From the NCBI RefSeq assembly GCF_039555335.1, contig NC_092628.1:38276965-38340964 (forward strand): 64,000 nt of DNA. Direction: 5' to 3'. Position numbers and translations under genes: made by a program. The notes beneath the pieces are model-generated. The model was not told the origin of the DNA and searched no databases. It was given only the letters and a program-made list of their open reading frames with translations. This stretch comes from Amphiura filiformis (lineage: Eukaryota; Echinodermata; Ophiuroidea; Amphilepidida; Amphiuridae). Positions 30,229-50,433 of this stretch are shown here, in pieces (the stretch's first letter is position 1; each line of letters opens with the position of its first letter).

Positions 30229-31290
30229 GATTCGCTTGAGAGATTTCTTACGCCTACGCTAACTTGCTTATACGTTTAACGTCGCTTTACGAACGCCAGT
30301 TTGAATCAATGAAACCACTCACAGTAGAGTGATTTTAATATTGATTTTTCAGGGGTTCATATCCTATAGCGATTCGCTTGCGGATTAGAGAGTTGCGGTT
30401 TCTTACGCCTACGCGCTTTCTCATACGCTTAACGTCGGGTCATGAACGATGAATAAAATCAGTCACCGTAGAGTGATTTGGAATTATTGATTTATCAGGT
30501 TTTCGCATCTTGTTTAGATTCGCTTGAGAGATTTGAGAGATTGTGGTTTCTTACGTCTACGCTAACTTGCTTATGGTCCTGTGTCACAACCTGGGGTACC
30601 TTTGTGTTACATAGTAAAAAATGAAATGGTTCAAACATTTTACCTACACATCTCATTTGAAGTGGTTCATCCTTCTGAGCATTTTGACACCTTTTTTTTA
30701 TGGAAATCGGTTAAAAAATGAGAGAGTGCGGGCAAAAACAATCACAAAGTAGGGAGGATGTAACCCCACCTCTTTTTTCCACATTTACAATCATTCTGAG
30801 TAAGTATTGGTCTTTTAAATGAACTTCTGTATTTATTTACTTGGTTTAGATGTCTGGGAGTTCATTTAGACATTTTTTACTAGATTCAATTTTTTAAAGG
30901 GGTTTTAAATCAAATTTACAATATGAATCCCTCCCCCTTATCCTCCTCCCCCTAATCCTCAGCCACCCTTGGCACATTTCATGCCAAACGTCATAAGAAA
31001 AGAATTGAAAAATATTTTAAAACAGGATAAAAACATGAGTAATATAGAATACATTAACCTCAATTTAAGACCTAATTGAATCTTCTAAGTGAAGGAATAC
31101 TCAAGAGACAGTGTTTGGAAATCCCAACTGCACATCAAAATGTAACAAAGCCACCTTTTTGGGTACCCCAGTATATGGCACAGGATCTTATACGTTTAAC
31201 GTCGCGTCGTGAACGCCAGTTTGAATCAATATAATCAATAACAGTAGAGTGATTTTTAACATATTTATTTTAATGGTGTTATAAAAAAAA
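30229..31290. repeat. Tandem repeat, about 145-bp unit, three units
   Basis: Units start GATTCGCTTG at about 30229, 30372 and 30517 and share TTTCTTACGCCTACGC, TATACGTTTAACGTCG, CGCCAGTTTGAATCAAT and a small hairpin around ACAGTAGAGTGATTT. The third unit is split by an insertion at 30575-31186. Two further units lie at 46230-46490. No ORF. Confidence 0.75.
30575..31186. mobile_element. 612-bp element with CTTAT target duplication
   Basis: The left end GGTCCTGTGTCACAACCTGG and the right end CAGTATATGGCACAGGAT are imperfect inverses (common core TCCTGTG, CTGGGGTACC). CTTAT lies on both sides, and joining the flanks restores the tandem unit. No ORF. Superfamily not assigned. Confidence 0.7.
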
Positions 31291-32384
31291 ACCAATCCAG
31301 TTCACCTTGATAGTCGCGGGGGTCGTTTAAAACGTTCCAATGAATCTAATAGGTCCCCAAATTATAGAGTCCGACAAGGTCCGCATAACTGGCATAGTAA
31401 TTATTCGGGGGCAACTGAATGGGGAATTATAACGCTAGTTTGGGCAATGAGGAACAGGCGTGGAGTGAGGATTTCAGTTAGCCGGTGGACCATGAGTTTT
31501 GGATAGGTCTAGATTGGCTTACTGGTGTAGCTCTGAAAAGATACCGTTTGTTTTATGAAGTCTACAAGGAAATTAAATGATATCAACGAAAGCTTCATCA
31601 GTTTAGAATGTATTTGTTACCGTGGAAACAAGAGTTCTGCGGTCTTACACAATTATCGAATCGTTTATTCCATGATTTTATAAAAACTTTCTACAAAATA
31701 AAATAAATACGACAACATGTACATGTACTATCTAGTCCGTCTAAACAATGCAGTGTTTGACCTCTGTTGCAATTGCCATCTACAATCTGTAGTGTTATTA
31801 AGTAGAAAGGGCACATGACGAAGACACATTGATATCAAGTTCCGTCGTAGTTCCTTGCGCCTGACTCCTCCAATTTAGACATTTTACTTACCGCTTCATT
31901 TTAATAAAGAAACAATTGAGGGATGAAAGAATCAGGGTGCTACGACGATTTCCGAGGTTGTGATGCTTTTTGTTTCAAAGGATAATTATTTTTTTCTTTA
32001 ATTAGAAGTTTAAAGCAGGATGGAACTTATCTGCCTTCACGTTTAAACCCTACATTATATACAATATTAACGTACAATAAAGTGTATAATTATAATACCA
32101 TTTGGAACAAAATGGTTCAATTTATTCATGATACCGACATTTCTTGAAATAGATGCACTCTTTCTTAAGTCGTATGATCTACTATGATTTGCTAGTCTCG
32201 ATTCATCGATGTCCCTTTGATTGAGCCAGTTATCCCAATTTATTAGCTTTAACAATATTGTTTTACAGTCATTGTTTCCATTCAAAACATAATGTTTCGT
32301 CACACAAATATAATTGTCACAACTTAAATACAGGGGTCAAAATAAGTAAATAAAGCCTGTGACGTTGCACAAATTTAGTTCTCC

Positions 32385-40722
<8,338 letters not shown>

Positions 40723-41196
40723 GATTGGTCTGATATGAGAATAAAAATGACACAAGATCATATTTATCATGTTTATATTAAAGTCACTTTATATCATAAA
40801 ATAGTTATGAATTTAAATTAAGGCGGTATTAGTTGAGCAATTCCGTAAATTATGAAACCAAATGGCAAGAGGTTCCAAAAGATTTGGAAATCGTTAAAAC
40901 ATGATATGGAAGGTGTCATATCGAAGTTCTGCAAGAGTACTGGCACCCAAGTGCTGCTCATTGTCATACTTAACTAACTGTGGCTCTCAATAATTATATT
41001 AGATGCCCTTTCCTACGAAAGATTCTGTGGCTCTGATAAGAGGCGTGAAAGTGAACTACCAATTGTCCACTGAAATATTGGTGGTCCTGAAAAGAGCCGC
41101 TTGTCTACGTTTATTAACTAACCTAACATTAATTATATTTAACAGCCTTCAAGTTAAATCCCAGGTTAAATCACTGAAAGGTTGGAGACTCTGAGA

Positions 41197-41340
41197 AGTG
41201 TCTTTGCATGCTGTAGCAATTTTACGCTAAGCCCACGTACAATCACTACTCAAACTCGAGTTTTGCGTTTCACTGTATAGCATGTATGATGATTTGTAGG
41301 TAAGTAAGCTTATTATGATTATAAAAATAGATAACCTATT
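41197..41340. other. Upstream region of transporter B
   Basis: Homology with A fades after about 41190. No gene seen. Confidence 0.35.
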
Positions 41341-42010
41341 TTACTAGCCATATCAGCTCATATCTATCGTCTCTTGCATATTAAGATACCAGTTATGTTT
41401 ACCCCCGTGTTTACCCCATAACAAAGAAAGATATGTCATAATTGGAACCAGTAGCTAATAGCTGCATCTTTTAACTCGAATTTAAGACCTCATTCGTTGA
41501 AATCGTTCAAGAAATAAAGACACGGCGATCAAAAAACCCAAGGCAAATTTAAAAATTGCAGTTTGCTCCATCATGTCCATTGCATGCCCTATTGATTGAC
41601 ATAAAACGTTCTCGAACAATATAGCGCCGTGCTTCCACTGACTAGCACATTAAATCTAGCGTCATGCTTTAATTTTCTTCCTTAGGTTTTAGATTACCAT
41701 TTCTTTAATTCTCAACCAATTTCAACAAATGAGGTATTAAATCAGAGCCAAAGAGTACTGTACTCTGTAGCAGGTATTGGCTGCTTGTTTAAATTTTGAC
41801 ATATTTGTCTTTATCTGGGATATACATGGGTGAACACAACTGGTACCTTAATTTTTTTGGCTTATTGGTTTACCAGATATCTCCCGGTAGTTATCTAATC
41901 ATTTTAAATCAAACGTAACCACGCCTTACCTTTCCTGGAAGGATGAAAATCGAATAAAAGTGCAGGCAGTAATTCTGCAATCGCCACAAGGATTTTGGTC
42001 GACATCGCGG
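41340..42010. repeat. Dispersed repeat with donor-flanked mini-ORF
   Basis: Shares its blocks with 2466-2720. On the minus strand, 42006 down to 41935 reads ATG then STKILVAIAELLPALL and FDFHPSRK up to a GTAAGG donor. The same frame is kept in the other copy except for the start codon. It could be the first exon of an unrecognised gene or element, with a signal-peptide-like start, but its repetition favours a mobile origin. Confidence 0.5.
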
Positions 42011-42177
42011 CAATTGTTGTCAGTACCCATGAATAACATCGGCAACCCCGCAACCTTGCTAAATTCGTCTTTTGACAAATTTACGGTAATCACTATGTCA
42101 TGGAATTTGTATGCCAGTACTTTCTTTGTCATGCAATTTGTCGTGTCGTAGAAGTGACGAATATTTTAAACTATATT

Positions 42178-43066
42178 GGCAAATGTACTTGTCAATCAGC
42201 TACTTTGCTGATTTGTCACTTGAATTCGCCATGTTAATTTGTTAACTTGAATGCAAGATTATTGATTTGTAATTGGTTTCCTTCAAACTCGTCATTTAAC
42301 AGCAATTGTTTGTAATTTGACAAGTTCCATGCATGACACCCATTGACAAATCTCTTGCAGTTAATGACTAAGTTTCAGTGTACGTGTTCCTAATAAACCT
42401 GATAAAAATAGAATAGGAAAACTATATTGCAACGCACCAATTAGAAAATACTAACCTTGTTCAAGATCCTTAAAGCATTAACTGAAATGATACAAAACAA
42501 ATGAAATACATAATCATTATCTTCTTGACGTTTTTACATTGGCCTAATTATTATTATAATATAAATAATAAGGAACAACGTTTATATTCTAATCACTTGT
42601 TATCAGTCTTGGCAAATGTTCAATCAGTAATTTACTGATTTGTCACTTGAATTCGTCATGTTCATAAAGTGATTTGTTAATGCAAGATCAATGATTTGTA
42701 ATTAGTTTCCTTCAAACTCGTCATTTAACAGCAATTGTTTGTAATTTGACAAGTTCCATGCATGACAAACTTTTTTCTCACCCATTGACAAATCTCTTGC
42801 AGTTAATGACTAATCTTCAGTGTACGTGTTCCTAATAAACCTGATAAAAATAGAATAGGAAAACTAAACACGCTATATTGCAACGCCCCAATTAGAAAAT
42901 ACTAACCTTGTTGTTCAAGATCCTTAAAGCATTCACTGAAATGACACAAAACAAATGAAATCCGTAATCATTATCTTCTTGACGTTTTTACACAAGCCTA
43001 ATTATTATTATAATATAAATTTATAAGGAACAACGTTTACATTCTAATCACTTGTTATCAGTGTAC
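42178..43066. repeat. Tandem duplication, about 435-bp unit, upstream of B
   Basis: Units 42178-42611 and 42612-43066 share CTGATTTGTCACTTGAATTCG, AACAGCAATTGTTTGTAATT, ACTAACCTTG and TTCTAATCACTTGTTATCAG. Copy A has a single version of the second half at 22986-23170. Confidence 0.8.
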
Positions 43067-43199
43067 TATCAGAAGCAGCACGTTACCGTTGTACCTATGA
43101 CCGGGACCGATGATGGATTATTTTAAACCGTGTGTATACATACCCGGGATCAGACCGCAAAATATTGACACTTTTAAGGTCAGCGGCCTTAAATACGCC

Positions 43200-44338
43200 A
43201 TCAGATTATTACATGACTAAATCAAAACCAAAAATGCTTTCATCAAGTTTTTTTGTTAAATAACAAAGACATTCCCTCCTTTCAAGTTCTCGGTTTTAGT
43301 TTCTCTTTTGTTTAGAAACCAGAAATCAAGGGATTAAAAACAGGAGGAGGTCTTGTCTGCAATCATAACACCGAAAGCTGAATTTATACTACATCCCTGA
43401 GCGATAGCGATTAGCCAATGAGGTAGAGCGCGAGCGCCTTTTGTTGCGTTGGGGAAAACGCCGCTACTTCATTGGTCAAATATCAAACCCTTTTTCGCTC
43501 CGCAATGGAGTAATAAATTCAACATATATGGTCATTGTTTACTTAATCCTATATTAAAACATTACAAGTTCAACGTTTTCTGCAACCAAGAAGGTAACAA
43601 GAAGTGGAAGACCGAAGATCTGTTGTGAACAATTCCTAATCAGTAAATTTTGAATCTAACTTTACCACTGAAAGAACAAATTGCAATAATGGGCCATTTA
43701 GGACCTTGTTAGTCAGAACACAATCAGTGAAATGTTCATGTTTTAATTTTACATTACGTGAATAATGATCACTGATGTGAATAATGACAATTATTATTGA
43801 TTATCATTATGTTTTGATCACATCCAAATTCATGAATCAAAAAGAATAATCCAATGAGAGCTGAACAGATTTCCTTCAATGGATACTGAATGCTGCAACC
43901 TTTATATCTTGGGTTACTTTCATTAAAATGTACGCTGCGACATCAATATTGGGACAATTGGAACAATTGAGATGTCATAATGCGCAGAAATAAATTCTGC
44001 TTCGACTGCATTATTCCAAATTTGGCAACAATCAAAGGTTTAGGAATAATGGACATTATTTAAATGGGTTATAACTTTTTGGTAGATGTTTATATGATAG
44101 CCTATTGTCTTGATTGTGCTATTAAAGCATTATATTATCGGCTACTTATCCGCCTTTGTGTTATGTTATGTTGAAGTAAACACAAATTGTATGGATCGGA
44201 TATCAATTACACGCGTGCACGAAGGCTGATGCATTCATAAGCGACATAAAAATTTATAAAGTAGTTTCTTGTCCCAGGAAAGCAAAACACATGCATCTTA
44301 CCTTGGCTTCCCTATCCCCTCACCTATATTTTTTGTTA
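43200..44338. other. Intergenic, no gene seen
   Basis: No convincing ORF, RNA gene or recurring repeat. Confidence 0.4.
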
Positions 44339-44339
44339 A

Positions 44340-44411
44340 AGCGCAGTGATTTATAGTGCGCTACGCACAGGCACAACGCCAGGCGTTGATCCACAAGCCT
44401 CAGCACATATT
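44340..44411 (-). mobile_element. SINE family 1, tail fragment
   Basis: GCGCAGTGATTTATAGTGCG and GATCCACAAGCCTCAGCAC match the end of the SINE at 14868-15192, inverted. Confidence 0.7.
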
Positions 44412-44650
44412 ACCTACTCTACCCATTCCCTCTCCTACTCTCCCCAGTGTATCCTTCTCTCCCTTACCTCTCCCCCTACACTGTATTCTCCCCTCCCCTA
44501 CACCCTAGTCCACTCCCCTCTCGATTTCTCCCATTCCCTTCATTCCCTTCCCTCTTCCACTCTCTCCCCTCTGTTTCTCTTTCTCTCTCCCTACCCCCCC
44601 CCCCCGCACCATCCACACACCTTCTCTCCCTCTCTCTCCCCTTTCTCATT
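44412..44650. repeat. C/T-rich tract
   Basis: About 240 bp of almost pure pyrimidines (CTCTCCC-type) with a C-run near 44597. Proline/serine-rich ORFs here are artefacts. Confidence 0.85.
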
Positions 44651-45376
44651 TACTTTTGCGATATATAACTTGAATAAAAGTCAACAGTCTTGATATCGGA
44701 AGTCGTATAGCTTCGATAGAGTATCCCTTATGCGATATGCATATGAATAAGATGCGTACATCACTCGAGTGTCTATTCTTGTGTAATCTCAGTAGGAAAT
44801 ATTTAAAAACTTGAATTATTACTGGAAAAACACTTTTTGGCTGAACAGGCGCCTGCGAAGTCGAGAAATGCGCCCAAAAAACAAACAAAAAAGGCTCAAA
44901 AATGGGTTTCAAGGTTATTAGATATTGTTAATCCGTTTAATCCGTATGATGGCGTTTTGTTGAATATTCAGTAGGCCTATGCTAAAAGATCATAATTGTT
45001 ACCACTGAAAAGGAGGTATTTCAGGCTCAGTAATAAATGATTTCCAAAACAAAATAGCAACACCGATAATCTAAAACTTATAAATCTATAACTTAGGTGT
45101 GAAATTAAGGCTTCTGGTGTAAGATTTTCGATTTTCACAGGCTTCAACTTAACTTTCGGTGATGAATTAATTCAAGGCAATAATTATTGACAGCAATGGA
45201 TGTTCTAATGGCATTTAGAATATTTTAATTGTCGTCTGCAATCACTATCGCTGTGATAGTATAAATGCAAAAGCGATGAGCGATGCATCACAAAATCCGG
45301 CGATTGCCCTTCGCTTTCCAAAAGCGGTGCATCGTAATCGCTCGGCGATCGACTATAAAATCAACTTAAGTTATTT
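44651..45376. other. Intergenic, no gene seen
   Basis: Apart from several GCGATCG/GCGATG words near 45260-45350, nothing is recognisable. Confidence 0.4.
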
Positions 45377-45784
45377 ATAATTAAAGACAGAGATAAAAAG
45401 AATTTATCGCGTCTGACGTCATCTGTCAATCAAATTCGAGCACGGTTTGTTTACAAGTGTCGTGATGATTGACTTACTGAACGCGGCGGTATAACCGCGC
45501 GCCTTATTGTTAATTTTGCACATTCAAACATGCAAACCATCTCAAAAGTTAGGTCTTTATAGTAGGAAAACTTTCTTTCGCGAAGGCACCATGTCAACAA
45601 TGCCTAGAAAAGCTGTTTTTTGCCTTGTACAAGTACGTAATTTTTCGCCATTTGCTGCTATTCCTTTTCTCCGATCAGCACCTGATAGATCGGTCTTGCT
45701 TTTACGCGCTATTAACCAATCAAGAATCGTAATTGACAGTGACATCAAACGCGATAAATTCTTTTTATCTCTGTCTTTAATTAT
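45377..45784. mobile_element. 408-bp MITE with 36-bp perfect inverted ends
   Basis: The left end ATAATTAAAGACAGAGATAA and AAAGAATTTATCGCGT is repeated exactly in inverse at the right. The similarity continues imperfectly for another 18 bp. Opposing ORFs reflect the palindrome. Superfamily not assigned. Confidence 0.8.
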
Positions 45785-46629
45785 CATGATTATAGTCGTC
45801 ACTACGAAGCATAACATAGTACATGCGCAGTTTAGACCGTAGACGGCTGGTAGAGTTAGTCTATGTATTAAATATAACGATTCCTTTTGTTAAATTCTCA
45901 ATTTGATTGACAGCTCTCTTGTGAACATGAAAATGGATTCGCGTGATAATCTTTTTGTGGAAACTGGAATAAATTACGAATATCTTTGTTATTTAATGAC
46001 GCAAATTAGCAAAGTCTTGAGCCTGCCCATTGTATCATGTTTTATGGGCTGTATAACAGAATAATTACAATACTGACCTTATAATAAAAATCCTGTAATG
46101 TTCACATCGATCATAATCCAAATGCTCTCCGTCCGTATGAGTTATCCTCTATGTATGATTTCTATGTTATCTCTTCAATATTAAAGGTCAAAGTCATGTA
46201 CTATGAGCTCTACTTATCACTTTATTTGAGAGATTGTGATTTCTTACGTCTACGCTAACTTGCTTATACGTTTAATGCCGCATCACGAACGCCAGTTTGA
46301 ATCAATAAAACAACTCACAGTAGAGTGATTTGGAATTATTTGTTTATCAGGCGTTCGTATCCTATATAGATATTCGCTTGAGAGATTTGAGAGTTTGCAG
46401 TTTCTTACGCCTACGCTAACTTGGCGTAGAGTGATTTTAAACATATTGATTTTACTGGTGTTAACATCCCATAGAAGAATCCAAGGAGCCAAGTGATGGA
46501 AGTTAATGCATTTGACTTTCGTTGTTACATCATGGATTTCCTCTCTACTATCACCTTATGCTCCAAATAGGATATGGTCATCCCTCCCAGCAAACACAAA
46601 AATATTGAGTCAAGTTAGCTCAATAGCAG

Positions 46630-46945
46630 TCAAGTCAGCTCAATCGATAAGATGTTCTACAATGGTGCGAGAGGTTGCGGGTTCGAACCCTGGCGGTGGT
46701 TTAGTACGCTCTCGTGGAAAAATTGAGTCAGCTTGAAATTCCTATGAACAAGGAACTTCTCATTGTAACCCGTACGAAACGAAACTCGGGGAGCTGATCC
46801 TGCTTGCGAAGGTCATTAATGGAATGTCTAGAGTGTGCGCTTTTGAAGCTGCGAGTCCCTGTGTTCTTGTCAAATGGTTTATGGAATAGCGTGGGGCGTA
46901 TTGGTCAGTGTAAAGTGTGCTGAGGTTTGTAAATCAGAGTCGTTT
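46630..46945 (+). mobile_element. tRNA-derived SINE, family 1
   Basis: The head has AGCTCAATCGATAAGATG (A-box-like) and GTTGCGGGTTCGAACCCTGG (B box). The body matches 14868-15192, but the final GCGC tail is missing. It includes a small local duplication (AGTCAGCTCAAT words). Confidence 0.75.
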
Positions 46946-46977
46946 TTTACACGCTTTGGATTCAAGACGTTTTAAAA

Positions 46978-47440
46978 GCGTTTTAATGTTTAGGTGAAAG
47001 GTTCAAATACCTTGGCTCAATGGTAGGGTGTGATGGAGACTCTACACCGGAGATCAATGCTCGTCTAGCAATTGCCAGAGATGCCACCAGCCAATTATTA
47101 GGATTATGGAAGGCTAAAGCGATCAGCCTGAAGCTGAAGAAACAACTGGTGAGATCCCTTGTCTGGAGTATAGCCCTGTATGGTGCAGAAAGTTGGACCC
47201 TAAAACAAAGCGATATCAAGAAGATAGAGTCGTTTGAGCTGTGAGCTGTGGGTATGGCGCAGAATGCTTCAGGTCAGCTGGAAAGATAGGAAAACCAATG
47301 CATGGATCCGTCAGAAAGTGGGCATCACAGAGAAACAAGGTCTGCTCAGTCAGCTGAAGAAAAGAAAGATATCCCTGTATGGTCATTGGAAGCGGCGTCC
47401 AGATAGCACATGATGCAGTCATGTCTACAGTAGAATTCAT
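46978..47440 (+). pseudogene. LINE reverse transcriptase C-terminal relic, part 1
   Basis: The plus-strand frame reads GERFKYLGSMVGCDGDSTPE ... INARLAIARDATSQLLGLW ... LVRSLVWSIALYGAESWTL ... IESFEL. It is then broken by a 7-bp duplication around GAGCTGTGAGCTGTG, after which WVWRRMLQVSWKDRKTNAW continues in another frame. This is the thumb and connection region of a non-LTR reverse transcriptase (FKYLGS ... LYGxExWTL ... RRMLxVSW). Inactive. Confidence 0.85.
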
Positions 47441-48200
47441 CTCGACCTTTGCATGACTTAAACCCCATTAAAAGCTATTAAACCAAGATAACACTCATTG
47501 AAGCAGCTCAACTGATTAAATCAGATCTTCTCTGGTTGTGCACAAGTGTCTGTTTTACATGTGCGACATCGCAATAAAGCTGGTATTATAGCTTCAGTTG
47601 GGTAACCGATTATAAAGGAAACGAAAGGAAACAATGGTATGTGTACCTTTGTTCACGAAATGAGACAATGACCTGCTTTTTGTTAACCAGCATTCTTCAA
47701 AATGAGCAACATAATGATTGTTGACTTAACACGGTTTGGAAATAATTTCTTCATATTTTTGGTGTTATCTGTCGTTTACATATCCTTCCTAAAACACAAA
47801 AGTGCGACCCTCTCCAAACATCTAAATTAGTTAAAAATTTAGGACATGTTACAAAACTATATTTTCTAGAACCTATTTATAATAGTTTAAATGTAGCTTG
47901 TACCGTTTTTTTTGTGGCATCCTTCAGAACGGAGCGGTCCGTTACCAATATAGCTCAATATTTTCGGTCAAATCTCCATTCAATTAACACGGGGAGTTGG
48001 CTAGCTATGAGCTAGCTATGCTTTGCCCTCACTCATATTCTACGAAAGTGCGACCCCTTCTGAACATCTAACCTAGCTGTAATTTTAGGTCATGTTAGAG
48101 AAATATATTTGCTACAAGTTTGGAGAATAATTTAAATATTGCCCGGTTATTTTTCACACAGTGATGTTAACTAGGTAATGCCCATATACCTATAACATAC
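47441..48200. other. Insertion splitting the LINE relic
   Basis: Contains two related stretches (AAAAGTGCGACCCTCTCC near 47801 and GAAAGTGCGACCCCTTC near 48043) that suggest an internal duplication. No ORF or terminal repeats recognised. Confidence 0.4.
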
Positions 48201-48214
48201 ACTGTTTGTAGAGG

Positions 48215-48465
48215 TCACGCGTCAATGGTGAGAGCACTGTGTATTGTGTATAGGAAAACGGACAGTAACTGCAGTATGATTGTTCAGATAACGATAGAAG
48301 GAGAAGTAGAAGGAAAAGCCAGGCCAGGTCGAAGGAAAACAGGATGGATTGACAACATCAGAATGTGGACTAATGGTGGAATGGCCGTGGCAAGAGAGAA
48401 AGCACGCAAGAGAATGCCGACGGTTCTATGAGGACTATGGCAACGCAGCAGCAGCAGCAGTTTAG
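48215..48465 (+). pseudogene. LINE reverse transcriptase C-terminal relic, part 2
   Basis: EGEVEGKARPGRRKTGWIDN and IRMWTNGGMAVAREKARKR, then RFYEDYGNAAAAAV after a frame change. This is the usual end of such LINE ORFs (RGRxxxxWIDNIxxW). It follows part 1 in the right order and orientation, so the two are one element split by 47441-48200. Confidence 0.8.
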
Positions 48466-49034
48466 GTGATATAAGGTATGAATACGTTTTTGAAACCTTT
48501 TATATGAAAAAAACACTACAACAACATTTTTAAAATGTTTTGTGTCTACTGAGCTGTGAGCACGGTAAACATAAACTTTCACCTTTATTTTGTGTCAAAT
48601 TGAAAATTGTCCTGTTAAACGCACAATTTCACATTAAATTTGTGTTATAATAGTGTACATGATGCACACAAGGAACATTGTGCCTTTACGTCCTCAGACA
48701 ACACCCTGATACCTCACTGAAATGCAAAATACTTTGACCCCCATCATCGAATCGTTTATTCCATCATTGACTACATTGTATAATAACTTTCTACAAAAAT
48801 TAATATGACAAAATCTACATGTACTATTTAGTCCGTCAAAACAATGCAGTATTTGACCTCTGTTGCAATTGCCATCTACAATCTGTTATTAAGTAGAAAA
48901 GGCACATAACGAAGACACATTGATATCAAGTTCCGTCGTAGTTCCTTGTGCCTGACTCCTCCAATTTAGACATTTTACTTACCGCTTCATTTCAAAAGAC
49001 AATTGAGGGGATGAAAGAATCAGGGTGCTCCATT

Positions 49035-49058
49035 TTCTTTTTTTTTTTTTTTTTTTTC
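49035..49058. repeat. Poly-T tract
   Basis: About 23 T in a row, interrupting block X second copy. It may be an A-tail remnant of a minus-strand retroelement insertion. Confidence 0.6.
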
Positions 49059-49432
49059 AAATAATATTTACTTTTTTTTCTTTAATTAGAAGTTTAAAGT
49101 ATTATAGAACTTATCTACCTTCAAGTTTAAACTCTACTTTACGTTACATTGCATTACACTCATACGAAAAATTACGGAAAAGATCAGAAAGATCGTATAT
49201 GGTTAAAATATGTATGCATGCGATACTCGTGTGGTAGTAATGCTCAAAATACGTTTAGAAAGAAGTGCAAAGTATATAATGTATGAAATTTTTATAGGTA
49301 CTTTGTAATTTTAAAACAATGGTACCCATAGGGTCTATAATCGATTATATTATTATTAATAATTGTTCTAGGGTACTTGCACAGAAAGTCAGATGGCGGG
49401 ATGAGATAGCACGTTTCAAAGGGATCGGGTGG

Positions 49433-49564
<132 letters not shown>

Positions 49565-49599
49565 GAGCAACTTTTACTATAGCAAGTTTGATGCCCAAA

Positions 49600-50433
49600 T
49601 GCCCCATAAGCGCTTTACATTATAAAATTATATACCAAAAATAAATGATAAACAAGCATACAAGAATGATATACAGGCTTAAAAAGTACGGTACTAAAAA
49701 GATAATTTATTACAGTCTCCCAAAATATGAAACAATGTAAAAATAGCAAATATAAATATACACTTAACAACTGCATATTTACATCAACCAAAAACAAAGA
49801 CATCCAGAGGACAAGTCACTAAATTGAACAAGGCACAAATGTACCTGCAAAGACGAGTAAAACATCAATGTACATGTAAGTCATCAAATCATCTTTATGA
49901 AGAATTATTGTATAACGATGCCAATTTCAGATGCACCCTGTATTTTGAATCAAACCTCTTGAAGAAAGATGAATTTGGAAGGTAATACCTCCCCCAAAGT
50001 CTCACATTACTTGAAGCTAATATACCTAAGTCAGAACATGATGTAAAACTTAAGTCGCTTCTACTTCCAATCAATGCCTGCGTGCCCGGTGGAAAGAATC
50101 TGTCGCCATGTGTTTACATGATAACAGAAATTCAATTTACAAAGTCTCTCTTTCAGATTTGAAACCCTTCTACACTGCGGCTTATAAAGTTTCTTTCTCT
50201 TTAAGTTTTTGCACAATTCGCACTTCACCCACTCAACGTGCATGTTCAACTCATTCAAAGAACTGCGCAATTTTTCGAAAAGCAACAGTACAGGAAAGAA
50301 ATGCACTGTGGGAAATTTTGGATTGTTTTAATTGAAATATTATCTATGATATATTCTCCAAAGATTATCTTAATATCTTTCATCAAGTTCATGGATTAAA
50401 TATCTATTTTAAATAACATCAATATTCAAGATG
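49600..50433 (-). other. Region 3' of the TLR
   Basis: Probably includes the TLR 3' UTR. Minus-strand ATTAAA lies at about 50327-50332 and AATAAA at about 49706-49711. Neither has other support. No other gene seen. Confidence 0.35.

Larger units (their letters stand above)
28371..32060. repeat. Block X, homologous to 45880-49145
   Basis: 28371-28725 matches 45885-46240 (TTGATTGACAGCTCTCTTG, TTATTTAATGACGCAAATTA). The 145-bp tandem units match 46230-46490, and 31640-32060 matches 48742-49145 (TGACCTCTGTTGCAATTGCC, TCAAGTTCCGTCGTAGTTCC). The block precedes transporter B here and the TLR there. Both copies carry different later insertions. Confidence 0.75.
46588..48560. mobile_element. Composite insertion bounded by CCAGCAAACACAAAA ends
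   Basis: Starts CCCAGCAAACACAAAAATAT and ends near TTTTAAAATGTTTTGTGTCT, the inverse type of end. It contains a SINE (46630-46945) and two parts of a LINE. Whether the ends belong to one element is uncertain. Confidence 0.45.
45880..49145. repeat. Block X second copy
   Basis: Counterpart of 28371-32060: 45885-46240 and two 145-bp tandem units at 46230-46490, then an interruption of about 2.2 kb by other elements, then 48742-49145. It lies about 1.3 kb past the 3' end of the TLR. Confidence 0.75.

Noticed and set aside
44346-44693. 115-codon Pro/Ser-rich ORF
   Set aside because: It covers a SINE tail and a C/T tract.
45507-45842. 111-codon ORF with opposing 86-codon ORF
   Set aside because: Both derive from the palindromic ends of a MITE and show no domain.
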